In this document: positions 9,044-16,637 of the stretch, piece by piece
Position numbering within the stretch: position 1 is the first letter of the stretch
Layout of the letters: each line of letters starts with the position of its first letter
NCBI RefSeq assembly: GCF_017589465.1
Contig: NZ_JAELYA010000004.1
Coordinates: forward strand, 186,001 to 250,000
Length of the DNA stretch: 64,000 bases
Direction of reading: 5' to 3'
Source: Pseudomonas schmalbachii
GTDB lineage: Bacteria > Pseudomonadota > Gammaproteobacteria > Pseudomonadales > Pseudomonadaceae
Translations under genes and position numbers: made by a program
Notes under the pieces: generated by a model
What the model saw: the letters and a program-made list of their open reading frames with translations, nothing else
Databases searched by the model: none
What the model was told of the DNA's origin: nothing

Positions 9044-9988
9044 ATGAAGCGATCCATCGTCGTGCTCGCCTGCGCGGTGCTCCTGTTTTCCGGCAGCGCC
9101 GCCGCCGAGCAGGACACCTGCCGCAACGTGCGCATGGGCCTGGTCAGCTGGACCGACGTGATCGCCACCAGCGCCATCGCCGATGTGCTGCTGCAGGGCC
9201 TCGGCTATCAGGTCAAGCAGACCCGCGCCGCCCAGCAGATCATCTTCTCCGGCCTGCGCGACGACCGCCTGGATGTGTTCCTCGGCTACTGGAGCCCGCT
9301 GATGGACAACAACATCCGGCCCTTCGTCGAGAAGCGCCAGGTGCGCGTGCTGGACCGGCCGAGCCTTCCCGACGCCCAGGCCACCCTTGCGGTGCCGGAC
9401 TATGTCTACGCGGGCGGGCTGCGCACCTTCGCCGATATCGCCAAATACCAGGACCAGCTCGACGGCAAAATCTACGGCATCGAACCCGGCACCGGGGCGA
9501 ACAAGGGCATCAACCGGATAATCGCCGAGAACCGCTTCGGCCTCGGCCAGTTCCGCCTGGTCGAATCCGGCGAGGCCGGCATGCTCACCGCCGTGCGGCG
9601 GGCGATCAAACGGCAGGACTGGATCGTGTTCTTCGGCTGGAAACCGCATCCGATGAACCTCGACATCCCCATGAACTACCTCTCCGGCAGCGAGGGCGTC
9701 TACGGCCCCGACGAAGGGCGGGCGACCGTCTCGGTGGTCACCGCGCCGGACTACGCGCAGCGCTGCCCCAACGTCGAACGCCTGCTGAACAACCTGACCT
9801 TCAGCGCCGAGCAGGAAAGCCGGCTGATGGCGCCGATCATGGCCCGCGAGGCGCCGGAGAAGGTCGCCCGCGACTGGCTGCAGGCGCATCCCGAAGACCT
9901 CGAACGCTGGCTCGACGGCGTGACCACCTTCGATGGGCAGGATGGCCGCGCAGCCGTGCGAAACTCGCTCGACCAGACCACGGATTGA
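9044..9988 (+). CDS. caiX: Quaternary-amine (carnitine/choline/betaine) ABC substrate-binding protein
   Basis: The 314-residue periplasmic protein has a signal peptide ending near SAAAEQD. It is an OpuAC-type binding protein: VSWTDVIATSAIADVLLQ, DVFLGYWSPLMDN and VFFGWKPHPMN contain the aromatic residues that cage trimethylammonium groups in ChoX/CaiX. The start is ATG 9044 behind GAGGGAG. It ends eight bases before a CdhB-like thioesterase, as in the PAO1 carnitine operon, which suggests carnitine binding. It is about as long as CbcX (17331) and similar in motif order. It has no permease or ATPase of its own and probably shares CbcW and CbcV, as known for PAO1. Confidence 0.75.
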   Translation: MKRSIVVLACAVLLFSGSAAAEQDTCRNVRMGLVSWTDVIATSAIADVLLQGLGYQVKQTRAAQQIIFSGLRDDRLDVFLGYWSPLMDNNIRPFVEKRQVRVLDRPSLPDAQATLAVPDYVYAGGLRTFADIAKYQDQLDGKIYGIEPGTGANKGINRIIAENRFGLGQFRLVESGEAGMLTAVRRAIKRQDWIVFFGWKPHPMNLDIPMNYLSGSEGVYGPDEGRATVSVVTAPDYAQRCPNVERLLNNLTFSAEQESRLMAPIMAREAPEKVARDWLQAHPEDLERWLDGVTTFDGQDGRAAVRNSLDQTTD

Positions 9989-9996
9989 AGAGCCCC

Positions 9997-10476
9997 ATGC
10001 CAGCCCTGAAAACCTTCGAAACCCCGATCCTCGCCGAATGGACCGACTACAACCGGCACATGCGCGATTCCAATTACCTGCTGCTGTTCAGCGAGGCCAC
10101 CGACGCGCTGATGGATTACATCGGCCTGGACAGCGCCGCCCGCGAGGCCAGCGGCAACTCGCTGTTCACCCTGGAAGTGCACCTCAACTACCTGCATGAG
10201 GTGAAGGAGGGCGAGCGCGTGGAAGTGCGCACGCAACTGCTCGACCACGACAGCAAGCGCCTGCACATCTTCCACAGCCTGCATCGCGCCGGAGAGGCAC
10301 AGGCGCTGGCGGTCAGCGAGCAGATGCTGCTGCACGTGCGCATGGACGGACCACGGGCGACGCCGTTCGAGGGCGAGCTGCTGGAGCGGGTGAAGGCGCT
10401 GGCCGAGGCGCATCGGGAGCTGCCGAGGCCGGAACATGTGGGGCGGGTGATCGGCCTGCCGAAGCACGCGGGATAG
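9997..10476 (+). CDS. cdhB: Hotdog-fold thioesterase, probable betainyl-CoA thioesterase
   Basis: The 159-residue protein is a 4HBT-type hotdog thioesterase: EWTDYNRHMRDSNY near the N-terminus supplies the Asp-x3-His-M start of the fold, and LEVHLNYLHEV follows. The start is ATG 9997 with GAAGAG upstream. In the PAO1 carnitine operon the matching gene lies behind caiX and cdhCA and cleaves betainyl-CoA to betaine. Here it directly follows caiX, and cdhC and cdhA are absent. The symbol rests on context and is tentative; another short acyl-CoA could be the substrate. Confidence 0.6.
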   Translation: MPALKTFETPILAEWTDYNRHMRDSNYLLLFSEATDALMDYIGLDSAAREASGNSLFTLEVHLNYLHEVKEGERVEVRTQLLDHDSKRLHIFHSLHRAGEAQALAVSEQMLLHVRMDGPRATPFEGELLERVKALAEAHRELPRPEHVGRVIGLPKHAG

Positions 10477-10482
10477 GCGGAT

Positions 10483-10521
10483 AAAAAAAATCCCCTGGCA
10501 CGCCCGACGCGTGACAGGGGA
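10483..10521 (-). terminator. Strong Rho-independent terminator on the minus strand
   Basis: A 13-step stem (TCCCCTG-CACGC arms, one mismatch, 5-base loop) reads on the minus strand into eight U. On the plus strand only an A-run precedes it, so it does not terminate the thioesterase gene. No minus-strand protein gene lies upstream. Confidence 0.8.
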
Positions 10522-10640
10522 CAAGCGAGCCGGTCTGGGCTCTCAGTGTGTGCCCCGGCCCACTTCGCAGTGGACCTTCGATGGAATGCATTGTGCGCAC
10601 TCCGCGGGAATCCTGATTAGTTGAAAGCGACCTGATCATG
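10483..10640 (-). ncRNA. Candidate small RNA ending at the minus-strand terminator
   Basis: The only source for the minus-strand terminator at 10483-10521 is a transcript from the 10521-10735 gap. This gap also holds a compact hairpin (CCACT-TCGC-AGTGG, 10560-10573). No convincing protein frame with a ribosome site is seen on the minus strand. The 5' end near 10620-10650 is a guess; no clear promoter was identified. Confidence 0.45.
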
Positions 10641-10734
10641 CCTGCACCGGACATTCCGACACCCGGACGCTTGTCGCCCCGCGGCGCTGTTACCAGAATC
10701 GACTCAGCACCCATGCAGCCACGGAGATACCGCG

Positions 10735-10983
10735 ATGATGCACGCAGATCTGATCGACCAGGACGACTTCCGCGAGCGCCTGCAAGCGCTGGGCTACCAC
10801 ATGCCGGCCGACGCGACGCCGGAACAGGCCTGCGAACTCGCCGTACGCGGCCTGACCCCGGAGCGCTCGCTGGCGCTGCGCCGGCTGGTGGAGGAAATGC
10901 TCGGCGGCAACGCGACCCTGCTGCCGGCGGTACGCGAGGCGATTTCCCGGCAGTTGCTGCCGGCGCTGGTGCCGCGGCCCTGA
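10735..10983 (+). CDS. Small conserved-type protein of unknown function
   Basis: This 82-residue frame starts at ATG 10735 (or 10738) behind ACGGAGAT. The product is acidic and helical with no signal peptide or membrane segment; pairs such as ALRRLVEEML and AVREAISRQLL look like amphipathic helices. It is followed by a strong terminator at 11102-11137. Codon use is normal for the genome. I do not recognise the family and assign no function. Confidence 0.6.
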   Translation: MMHADLIDQDDFRERLQALGYHMPADATPEQACELAVRGLTPERSLALRRLVEEMLGGNATLLPAVREAISRQLLPALVPRP

Positions 10984-11437
10984 ATGCCGGGGCGCTGGAG
11001 AGTACGGAGGCTCGTCGAAATCGTGAGTTCTCTGGACATATCTGCTAGCGCAGCCATGGCAGTCCTCGCCCGTCCGTAGGACGCGGCGTTGAGCGAGTGT
11101 CAATGAAAGAGGGAGGCATGAGCCTCCCTTTTTCATTAGTGCGAACTGTGAAGTATTTTGCGAGTCGGGAAATTGAAAAATTAATATCTTCTTATCGAAA
11201 CTTGCGGCACTAAAGAAGTATTTGAGATTTTAGTAGCTAATATAAACCTGTCTCATTTCCTTGTTTTTGATCGTCCTTATGGATTGTGGGAAAAGTAATT
11301 TCTGCATGCCAGAAATCCCTAATTTCACGAAATCCCCTTGATGCCAGCCCTTTGCGGAATGAATATTCCGCCTTCGTTGCCTTTGGGATATAAGGTGGCG
11401 AAGATTAATAATATTTATATATTAATTGGGCGTATTT
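10984..11437. other. Gene-free, AT-rich leader of the lipoprotein/Slam islet
   Basis: After the terminator at 11102-11137 the base composition drops sharply to AT-rich for about 300 bases. A perfect GCGGAAT/ATTCCGC inverted repeat lies at 11354-11371. The last 45 bases before the lipoprotein start are almost pure A/T. No protein gene or clear metal-regulator box was seen. Confidence 0.6.
11102..11137. terminator. Bidirectional Rho-independent terminator
   Basis: The hairpin GGGAGGC-ATGA-GCCTCCC is extended by A-rich and T-rich flanks (ATGAAA and TTTCAT). It ends the 10735 gene and marks the left edge of the AT-rich islet. Its core is almost the same as the hairpin at 13723-13749. Confidence 0.85.
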
Positions 11438-12196
11438 ATGAGAAATAAATTGGTTCAGGGGAGTAAGCTGGCGGTTCTTGGATTCGCCATTTGTCTGGCA
11501 ATGGGTTGTTCGTCGGGCGGTGGTCATCATTTCGGTGGTGATGTTTCGAAATCTGATGAGCCCTCCAAGGGTACTGATAATTCCAGTGGTTCCAACCCGA
11601 CTGGCGGTACTGACAAAATCGCTGCGAGTGGTGCGACTGCCGGTACTGCTTCCGCTCAGACTTATGTTACTCCCACCGGGGTTACTTATACTCTCCCGGG
11701 AGTTTCTGGCGTTATGCTGGTAGCTAATGCAAATGGCACAATTGATTATGGCAGTAACGGTGCTAACGGTTACGCACGCTATGGCACATGGTATTCGACT
11801 GCACACACTACCACTGAATACTTCTATACGGGCGAGAACCCCACGCAAGGGGATCAGATCCCCGCTGCGGGTACGGCTACATATGTCGGAAAGGCAATTC
11901 GCAACAATACTCCCAATGGAACCCCGGTATCGAATGGAACTGCGTCCGTAAGTTTCAACGTGGACTTTGCCGCCAAGACCATCAATGGCGCAACCGAAGA
12001 GCGCACCGGGTTCAACAAGGTTTCCATGACCGGAAATCTCAGTGGTGGCGGATTCAATGGTAACGCCACCTCTGGCGCTGCCAAAGGAACCTTCACCGGA
12101 CATTTCTATGGCGCTGATGCCGCCGAGCTGGCTGGCATGGCGACTTTCTCCGGCGATGCCACGCAGAACATCGCCTTTGGTGCTGTAAAGCAATAA
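11438..12196 (+). CDS. TbpB-like surface lipoprotein, predicted Slam substrate
   Basis: The 252-residue protein has a lipoprotein signal peptide with lipobox LAMGC (Cys24), then a Gly/Ser/Asn-rich flexible tether to about residue 70. The C-terminal part is beta-rich and ends in a barrel with the signature GTFTGHFYG (217-225) plus AAELAG, as in TbpB, factor-H-binding and other Slam-dependent lipoproteins. The next gene encodes a Slam protein, so export to the outer leaflet surface is inferred. The ligand is unknown: only one small barrel is present, not the bilobed form of transferrin-binding proteins, and no TbpA-type receptor is near. AT-rich codon use differs from neighbours and suggests transfer. 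The start ATG 11438 has a weak ribosome site; TTG 11426 is rejected. Confidence 0.78.
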   Translation: MRNKLVQGSKLAVLGFAICLAMGCSSGGGHHFGGDVSKSDEPSKGTDNSSGSNPTGGTDKIAASGATAGTASAQTYVTPTGVTYTLPGVSGVMLVANANGTIDYGSNGANGYARYGTWYSTAHTTTEYFYTGENPTQGDQIPAAGTATYVGKAIRNNTPNGTPVSNGTASVSFNVDFAAKTINGATEERTGFNKVSMTGNLSGGGFNGNATSGAAKGTFTGHFYGADAAELAGMATFSGDATQNIAFGAVKQ

Positions 12197-12217
12197 GCCG
12201 AACTACGGCGTGAAATG

Positions 12218-12256
12218 AGAGGGGTAAAGAAAAACTCTTTCCCCTCTTATTTTTTT
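12218..12256 (+). terminator. Terminator/attenuator between lipoprotein and Slam genes
   Basis: The stem AGAGGGG-AAAGA/TCTTT-CCCCTCT with a 5-base loop and one bulged T is followed by TATTTTTTT. It lies wholly between two same-strand genes, only 22 bases before the Slam start. It should make the cargo more abundant than the translocator. Confidence 0.8.
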
Positions 12257-12278
12257 GGTTAGAGAATTACGTTCCTTC

Positions 12279-13694
12279 ATGAAAGTACATCGCAACGCGG
12301 CTTATCTGGTTTTGTCATTCCCGCTGCTTGCCTTCGGCGTCACTCCAGAAAATACTCCGATTTCCGCCAGCATCGATATTCACCCGGAAGATCACAGGGC
12401 GGAAGAAGTCCCGAAGCCTGCCACCAATCAGATTGTGACCAATGCGGAACTGAAGAATGACCCGGCATTGGCCGCACGCTTCCTCAATCAGGCGGTCGAA
12501 GATGGGCAATGGGAAGTCATCCGCAATATCCTGCCGATATACCGCAGCTCTCCACAGCATGACCCGATATTGCTGGCCTACGCCGAAGGCGTATTGGCAC
12601 GGCACGATGGCGACTACGAAAAGGCCATTGCGTTGTACCGTACAGCACTTTCGGCTAGACCGGAACTAACGCGCATGCGACTGGACCTGGCCAGGATGCT
12701 TTTCGAAAACCGTCAATATGATGCGGCGCGCTTTCAATTCGAAAAGGCCAGAGCGGAGCATCTGCCCGATGCGGTATTGGCGAATGTGCAGAGTTATCTG
12801 GATGCTATCGATCATGCCGATACCTGGGGTGGCTCGATCGACCTGAGCTATCTGAACGACGATAACATCAACAATGCTTCGAGCAGCAAATATATAGACA
12901 TCGGCGAAAGCAGGTTCGTTCGTAATGCGAATGCATATCCCCAGAAGGGACATGGACTGTATTACAACGGATCGCTGCAACGAGATTTCCCTCTGGCTGA
13001 CCATCATAGCTTGCGAATCCAGGAGCAACTGACTGGAAAAAGCTACTGGGATAATCACGACTACGACGACATCATCACACGGAGCTACCTGGGGTACTCA
13101 TACTCGAATGCCCGTCAGCGTTTTTCTTTACTGCCATTTTATGAAAACCGTTGGTACGGTACAGAGCCATATTCATCCGGTGGCGGGTTGCGTACGGAAT
13201 ACAGCCACCGTCTCTCATCGAACTGGCAATCCAGCAGCGCGCTGGAATACCAACGCCTGCACTATGACAATACCCGCTACAGTTATCTCGATGGTCACAA
13301 CCTGTTGTTCTCCACAACCCTCGGTTATGCCTTCAGCAGCCGGTTAGCTCTGTATGCAGGCGTTGACTTCGGTGAGCAGCATACCCGTTACGATTCGGAG
13401 ACTAACCGCCTGGCCGGTGGGCGATTGGGATTCGAGGCGGAACTTCCATTTGGGTTTTCCACTTCACTGCTTGTCGGAGCGCTCACTCGGAAATATGTGG
13501 GTGAGAGCGATATTTTCTCTACCCGGCGCAGGGACCTGGAGGAGAACTATCTCGTCTCGCTTTGGCATCGCGACCTTTACTTCTGGGGAGTAATGCCAAA
13601 GCTGAACCTCTCCTACCGGAAGGTGGATAGCAATATCGACTTTTATAGCTACGACCAGCAGAGAGTCTTCTTGAGTATGACTCGCGCGTTCTGA
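12279..13694 (+). CDS. Slam: surface lipoprotein assembly modifier (DUF560), type XI secretion outer-membrane protein
   Basis: The 471-residue protein has a short signal peptide, a periplasmic TPR-like helical domain (about residues 60-170; ALYRTALSARPELTR, MRLDLARMLFENRQYDAARF pattern) and a C-terminal beta-barrel from about residue 190 rich in alternating aromatic strands. It ends in ...MTRAF, a terminal Phe as recognised by the BAM machinery. This is the Slam architecture: the barrel and TPR region pass lipoproteins or hemophilin-like proteins to the cell surface. Its cargo is most likely the lipoprotein just upstream. The ATG at 12279 has AGAGAA 12 bases before it. GC content is lower than in flanking genes. 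Family assignment is strong; activity is inferred. Confidence 0.87.
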   Translation: MKVHRNAAYLVLSFPLLAFGVTPENTPISASIDIHPEDHRAEEVPKPATNQIVTNAELKNDPALAARFLNQAVEDGQWEVIRNILPIYRSSPQHDPILLAYAEGVLARHDGDYEKAIALYRTALSARPELTRMRLDLARMLFENRQYDAARFQFEKARAEHLPDAVLANVQSYLDAIDHADTWGGSIDLSYLNDDNINNASSSKYIDIGESRFVRNANAYPQKGHGLYYNGSLQRDFPLADHHSLRIQEQLTGKSYWDNHDYDDIITRSYLGYSYSNARQRFSLLPFYENRWYGTEPYSSGGGLRTEYSHRLSSNWQSSSALEYQRLHYDNTRYSYLDGHNLLFSTTLGYAFSSRLALYAGVDFGEQHTRYDSETNRLAGGRLGFEAELPFGFSTSLLVGALTRKYVGESDIFSTRRRDLEENYLVSLWHRDLYFWGVMPKLNLSYRKVDSNIDFYSYDQQRVFLSMTRAF

Positions 13695-13722
13695 TCCGGA
13701 AGTAGCAAGCTGCCATAAGGAA

Positions 13723-13753
13723 AGAAGGGAGGCTTGAGGCCTCCCTTCTAATT
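13723..13753 (+). terminator. Terminator after the Slam gene
   Basis: A long hairpin (AGAAGGGAGGC/GCCTCCCTTCT, small loop) lies 29 bases after the Slam stop and is followed by a weak AATTT tract. It sits between convergent slam and gbdR and may serve both. Confidence 0.7.
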
Positions 13754-13768
13754 TCCGGCTTCCGAGCC

Positions 13769-14872
13769 TTACACCCTCACGCTGGCAAAGGTCGACTCGC
13801 CCTGCGCCTGGCTCAGCGCCGAGACTGCCGAGGAGTGCGGCATGTGCGCCAGGTCCTGCGGGATCGGCATCAGCACGGCCGGCTGGTGCAGCGGTTGGCC
13901 CTGGCGTTCGTCGCGTGGCGGGATGCCGAAGTATTCGCGGTAGCACTTGGAGAAGTGCGGGGTGGAGACGAAGCCGCATACCGACGCCACTTCGATGATC
14001 GACATCGAGGTCTGCTTGAGCAGCTGGCGCGCGCGGATCAGGCGCAGTTTCAGGTAGTAGCGCGACGGCGAGCAGTGCAGGTACTTCTGGAACAGCCGCT
14101 CCAGCTGGCGCCGCGAGACGTTGACGTAGACCGCCAGTTCGTCGAGGTCGATCGGCTCTTCCAGGTTGGCTTCCATCAGCGCGACGATTTCCTGCAGCTT
14201 CGGCTGATTGGTGCCGAGCATGTGCTTGAGCGGCACGCGCTGGTGGTCCTGCTCGTTGCGGATGCGCTCGTAGATGAACATCTCGGAGATCGCCGCCGAC
14301 AGCTCGCGGCCGTGCTCGCGGCCGATCAGGTGCAGCATCATGTCCATCGGCGCGGTGCCGCCGGAGGAGGTGCAGCGGTTGCGGTCGATGGAGAACAGGC
14401 GGGTGCTCATGGCCACCCGCGGGAAGGCTTCCTGCATCGCCGCCAGGCATTCCCAGTGCACGCTGCAGTCGTAGCCGTCGAGCAGGCCGGCGCGGGCCAG
14501 CGCCCAGCTGCCGGTGCACACGGCGCCAAGACGGCGGCCGAGGCGCGCCTGGGTCTGCAGGAAGGTGATGTGTTCGCGGGCGACGCTGCGCTGGATGCCG
14601 ACGCCGCCGACGACGATCAGGGTATCCAGTGGCGGCGCGCTGTCGCAGCTGGCGTCCGGGGTGATCTGCAGGCCGTCGCTGGCCCAGACCTGGCGGCCGT
14701 CCAGGCTCAGGGTGTGCCAGCGGTAGAGTTCGCGTCCGGAAAGATGGTTGGCCATGCGCAGCGGTTCCACCGCCGAGGCCAGGGAGATCAGGGTGAAGTT
14801 GTCCAGCAGCAGGAAGCCGATGGACTGCGGAGCTCGGTTTTGGTTGGGTACTCCGGCATTGAATGCATTCAT
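13769..14872 (-). CDS. gbdR: GbdR, AraC-family activator of glycine betaine/dimethylglycine catabolism
   Basis: The 367-residue protein has the GlxA arrangement: an N-terminal DJ-1/PfpI-like ligand domain (about residues 15-190, with GAVCTGSWALARAGLL) and a C-terminal pair of AraC helix-turn-helix motifs (about 235-325; LAVYVNVSRRQLERLF and VASVCGFVSTPHFSK). Length, neighbours (sdaB, cbcXWV) and architecture match PAO1 GbdR, which senses glycine betaine and dimethylglycine and turns on betaine demethylation and uptake. It is transcribed away from sdaB. A TetR-type operator-like 16-mer lies 117 bases upstream of its start. Confidence 0.85.
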   Translation of the reverse strand: MNAFNAGVPNQNRAPQSIGFLLLDNFTLISLASAVEPLRMANHLSGRELYRWHTLSLDGRQVWASDGLQITPDASCDSAPPLDTLIVVGGVGIQRSVAREHITFLQTQARLGRRLGAVCTGSWALARAGLLDGYDCSVHWECLAAMQEAFPRVAMSTRLFSIDRNRCTSSGGTAPMDMMLHLIGREHGRELSAAISEMFIYERIRNEQDHQRVPLKHMLGTNQPKLQEIVALMEANLEEPIDLDELAVYVNVSRRQLERLFQKYLHCSPSRYYLKLRLIRARQLLKQTSMSIIEVASVCGFVSTPHFSKCYREYFGIPPRDERQGQPLHQPAVLMPIPQDLAHMPHSSAVSALSQAQGESTFASVRV

Positions 14873-14988
14873 TTCTGTCTCCTCACGCTAGTCACGTGCC
14901 CTCGGGCATTTTTCTTATGTTTTTTATAGGAACGTTCGGAAAGCTCCGAGCATTCATTCTCTAGAGCAAGGCAAATGTCGTGCCTATA

Positions 14989-15004
14989 TTGACTGATTGT
15001 TCAA
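14989..15004. promoter_or_regulatory. TetR-type operator-like 16-mer upstream of gbdR
   Basis: TTGACTGATTGTTCAA is an imperfect palindrome matching three other sites in the window (24437-24452, 25129-25144, 30777-30792). The regulator is not known; a BetI-like protein would fit the betaine context. Confidence 0.4.
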
Positions 15005-15193
15005 TTAAAAAAGAGGAAGGCCCGTGATTGACGCTTTTGAGAACACAGAAGCGACCTTTCGAATGTCGCAAATGCCCTATTGATAGGCGGGTATGGGCAT
15101 TTTCGTAGCACCGCCGATGGGGTAGCGGTGGGGTGGTGTGCTGAGAATGGTAACGGGTGAGGTAGCACCCGTTACGGGTATTTCTTCCTTTTA

Positions 15194-15207
15194 TGACCAA
15201 TTGGTCA
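15194..15207. promoter_or_regulatory. Perfect 14-base palindrome TGACCAATTGGTCA
   Basis: The sequence is fully self-complementary and of operator type (GntR/MarR/LysR half-sites resemble it). It lies 54 bases past the 3' end of sdaB and about 320 bases upstream of the gbdR start. Its role is unknown. Confidence 0.35.
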
Positions 15208-15260
15208 CGATGTCGTGTTCCAGAATGTGGCGTCGCTTCCGGCGCGTGGTCCAAATGCGA

Positions 15261-16637
15261 TCAGCACTCGATGAGGCTGACCGCGAGGCCGCCGCGCGAG
15301 GTTTCCTTGTACTTGTCGTGCATGTCGGCGCCGGTGTCGCGCATGGTGCGGATCACCTGGTCCAGCGAGATGAAGTGCTCGCCGTTGCCGCGCAGGGCCA
15401 TCTGTGCGGCGTTGATCGCCTTCACCGCGGCGATGGCGTTGCGCTCGATGCACGGTACCTGCACCAGCCCGCCGACCGGGTCGCAGGTCAGCCCGAGGTT
15501 GTGTTCCAGGCCGATCTCGGCGGCGTTCTCCACCTGCGCCGGGCTGGCGCCGAGCACTTCGGCGAGGCCGGCGGCGGCCATCGCGCAGGCCGAACCGACC
15601 TCGCCCTGGCAACCGACCTCGGCGCCGGAGATGGACGCGTTCTTCTTGCAGAGGATGCCCACGGCTGCCGCAGCGAGGAAGAAATCCACCACATCGCTTT
15701 CGCCGGCATCCGGATTGAAGCGCATGTAGTAGTGCAAGACTGCCGGGATGATCCCCGCCGCGCCATTGGTGGGCGCGGTGACCATGCGCCCGCCGGCGGC
15801 GTTTTCCTCGTTCACCGCGAGGGCGAACAGGTTGACCCATTCCATCGCACTCAGGGTCGAGCCAATCACGTTGGGCTTGCCGATTTCCTTGAGGTTGCGA
15901 TGCAGCTTGGCCGCGCGGCGCTGCACATTCAGCCCGCCGGGGAGGATGCCCTCCTCTTTCAGGCCGTTGTTCACGCAGTCCTGCATGGCCCGCCAGATCG
16001 TCATCAGGCCGCTGCGGATATCGGTCTCGCTGCGCCACATGCGCTCGTTGGCCAGCATCAGCTCCGACACGCGCAGGTTGTGGCGGCGGCAGAGGGTCAG
16101 CAGTTCGGCGGCACTGTTGAAGTCGTAGGGCAGGGCGGTGTGGTCCTGGTCGAGGGAACCGGAGGCGGCCTGCTCCTCATCGACGACGAAGCCGCCGCCG
16201 ATGGAGTAATAGGTATCGCGGTGCAGTGCGCCGTCGCCTTCGTAGGCGATCAGCGTCATCGCATTCGGGTGGTACGGCAGGTTCTCTTCCAGCAGACGCA
16301 TGTCGCGCACCCAGTCGAAGGGGATGCGGCGTTCGCCGGCCAGGTTCAGTTCGCCGCTATTGAGCAATTCACTCATGCGCGGGGCGATCTGCGAGGGATC
16401 GATGCGGTCCGGCCATTCGCCCATCAGGCCCATGATCGTCGCGCGGTCGGTGCCGTGGCCGACGCCGGTGGCCGACAGCGAGCCGTACAGACGGACTTCG
16501 ACGCGGCTGATCCGGCCGAGCAGCTGGCGCTCGCGCAGGGCGCCGGCGAACAGCGCGGCGGCGCGCATCGGGCCGACGGTATGCGAGCTGGACGGGCCGA
16601 TACCGATCTTGAAAAGGTCGAACACACTGATAGCCAT
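15261..16637 (-). CDS. sdaB: L-serine dehydratase (L-serine ammonia-lyase), iron-sulfur type
   Basis: The 458-residue enzyme converts L-serine to pyruvate and ammonia using an oxygen-sensitive [4Fe-4S] cluster. It opens with SVFDLFKIGIGPSSSHTVGP, the beta-domain signature; the alpha-domain has ENAAGGRMVTAPTNGAAG and the cluster-region cysteines in CQGEVGSA and CDPVGG. It is a single-chain alpha/beta fusion, as usual in proteobacteria. Its place between gbdR and cbcXWV fits use of serine made from betaine through glycine. It is divergent from cbcX across 693 bases that include a REP pair. Confidence 0.93.
   Translation of the reverse strand: MAISVFDLFKIGIGPSSSHTVGPMRAAALFAGALRERQLLGRISRVEVRLYGSLSATGVGHGTDRATIMGLMGEWPDRIDPSQIAPRMSELLNSGELNLAGERRIPFDWVRDMRLLEENLPYHPNAMTLIAYEGDGALHRDTYYSIGGGFVVDEEQAASGSLDQDHTALPYDFNSAAELLTLCRRHNLRVSELMLANERMWRSETDIRSGLMTIWRAMQDCVNNGLKEEGILPGGLNVQRRAAKLHRNLKEIGKPNVIGSTLSAMEWVNLFALAVNEENAAGGRMVTAPTNGAAGIIPAVLHYYMRFNPDAGESDVVDFFLAAAAVGILCKKNASISGAEVGCQGEVGSACAMAAAGLAEVLGASPAQVENAAEIGLEHNLGLTCDPVGGLVQVPCIERNAIAAVKAINAAQMALRGNGEHFISLDQVIRTMRDTGADMHDKYKETSRGGLAVSLIEC

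Larger units (their letters stand above)
14873..15260. other. gbdR-sdaB intergenic region with three inverted repeats
   Basis: No gene is seen in these 388 bases. They hold the operator-like site at 14989-15004, a perfect 10-base inverted repeat at 15150-15175 (GTAACGGGTG/CACCCGTTAC, 6-base loop, no T-run), and a 14-base palindrome at 15194-15207. The hairpin at 15150 may act as the 3' end of sdaB mRNA. Confidence 0.55.

Noticed and set aside
11438..12196. Transferrin-binding protein
   Set aside because: Only one small barrel is present, with no TbpA-like receptor or Fur box; only the TbpB-like fold signature is supported.
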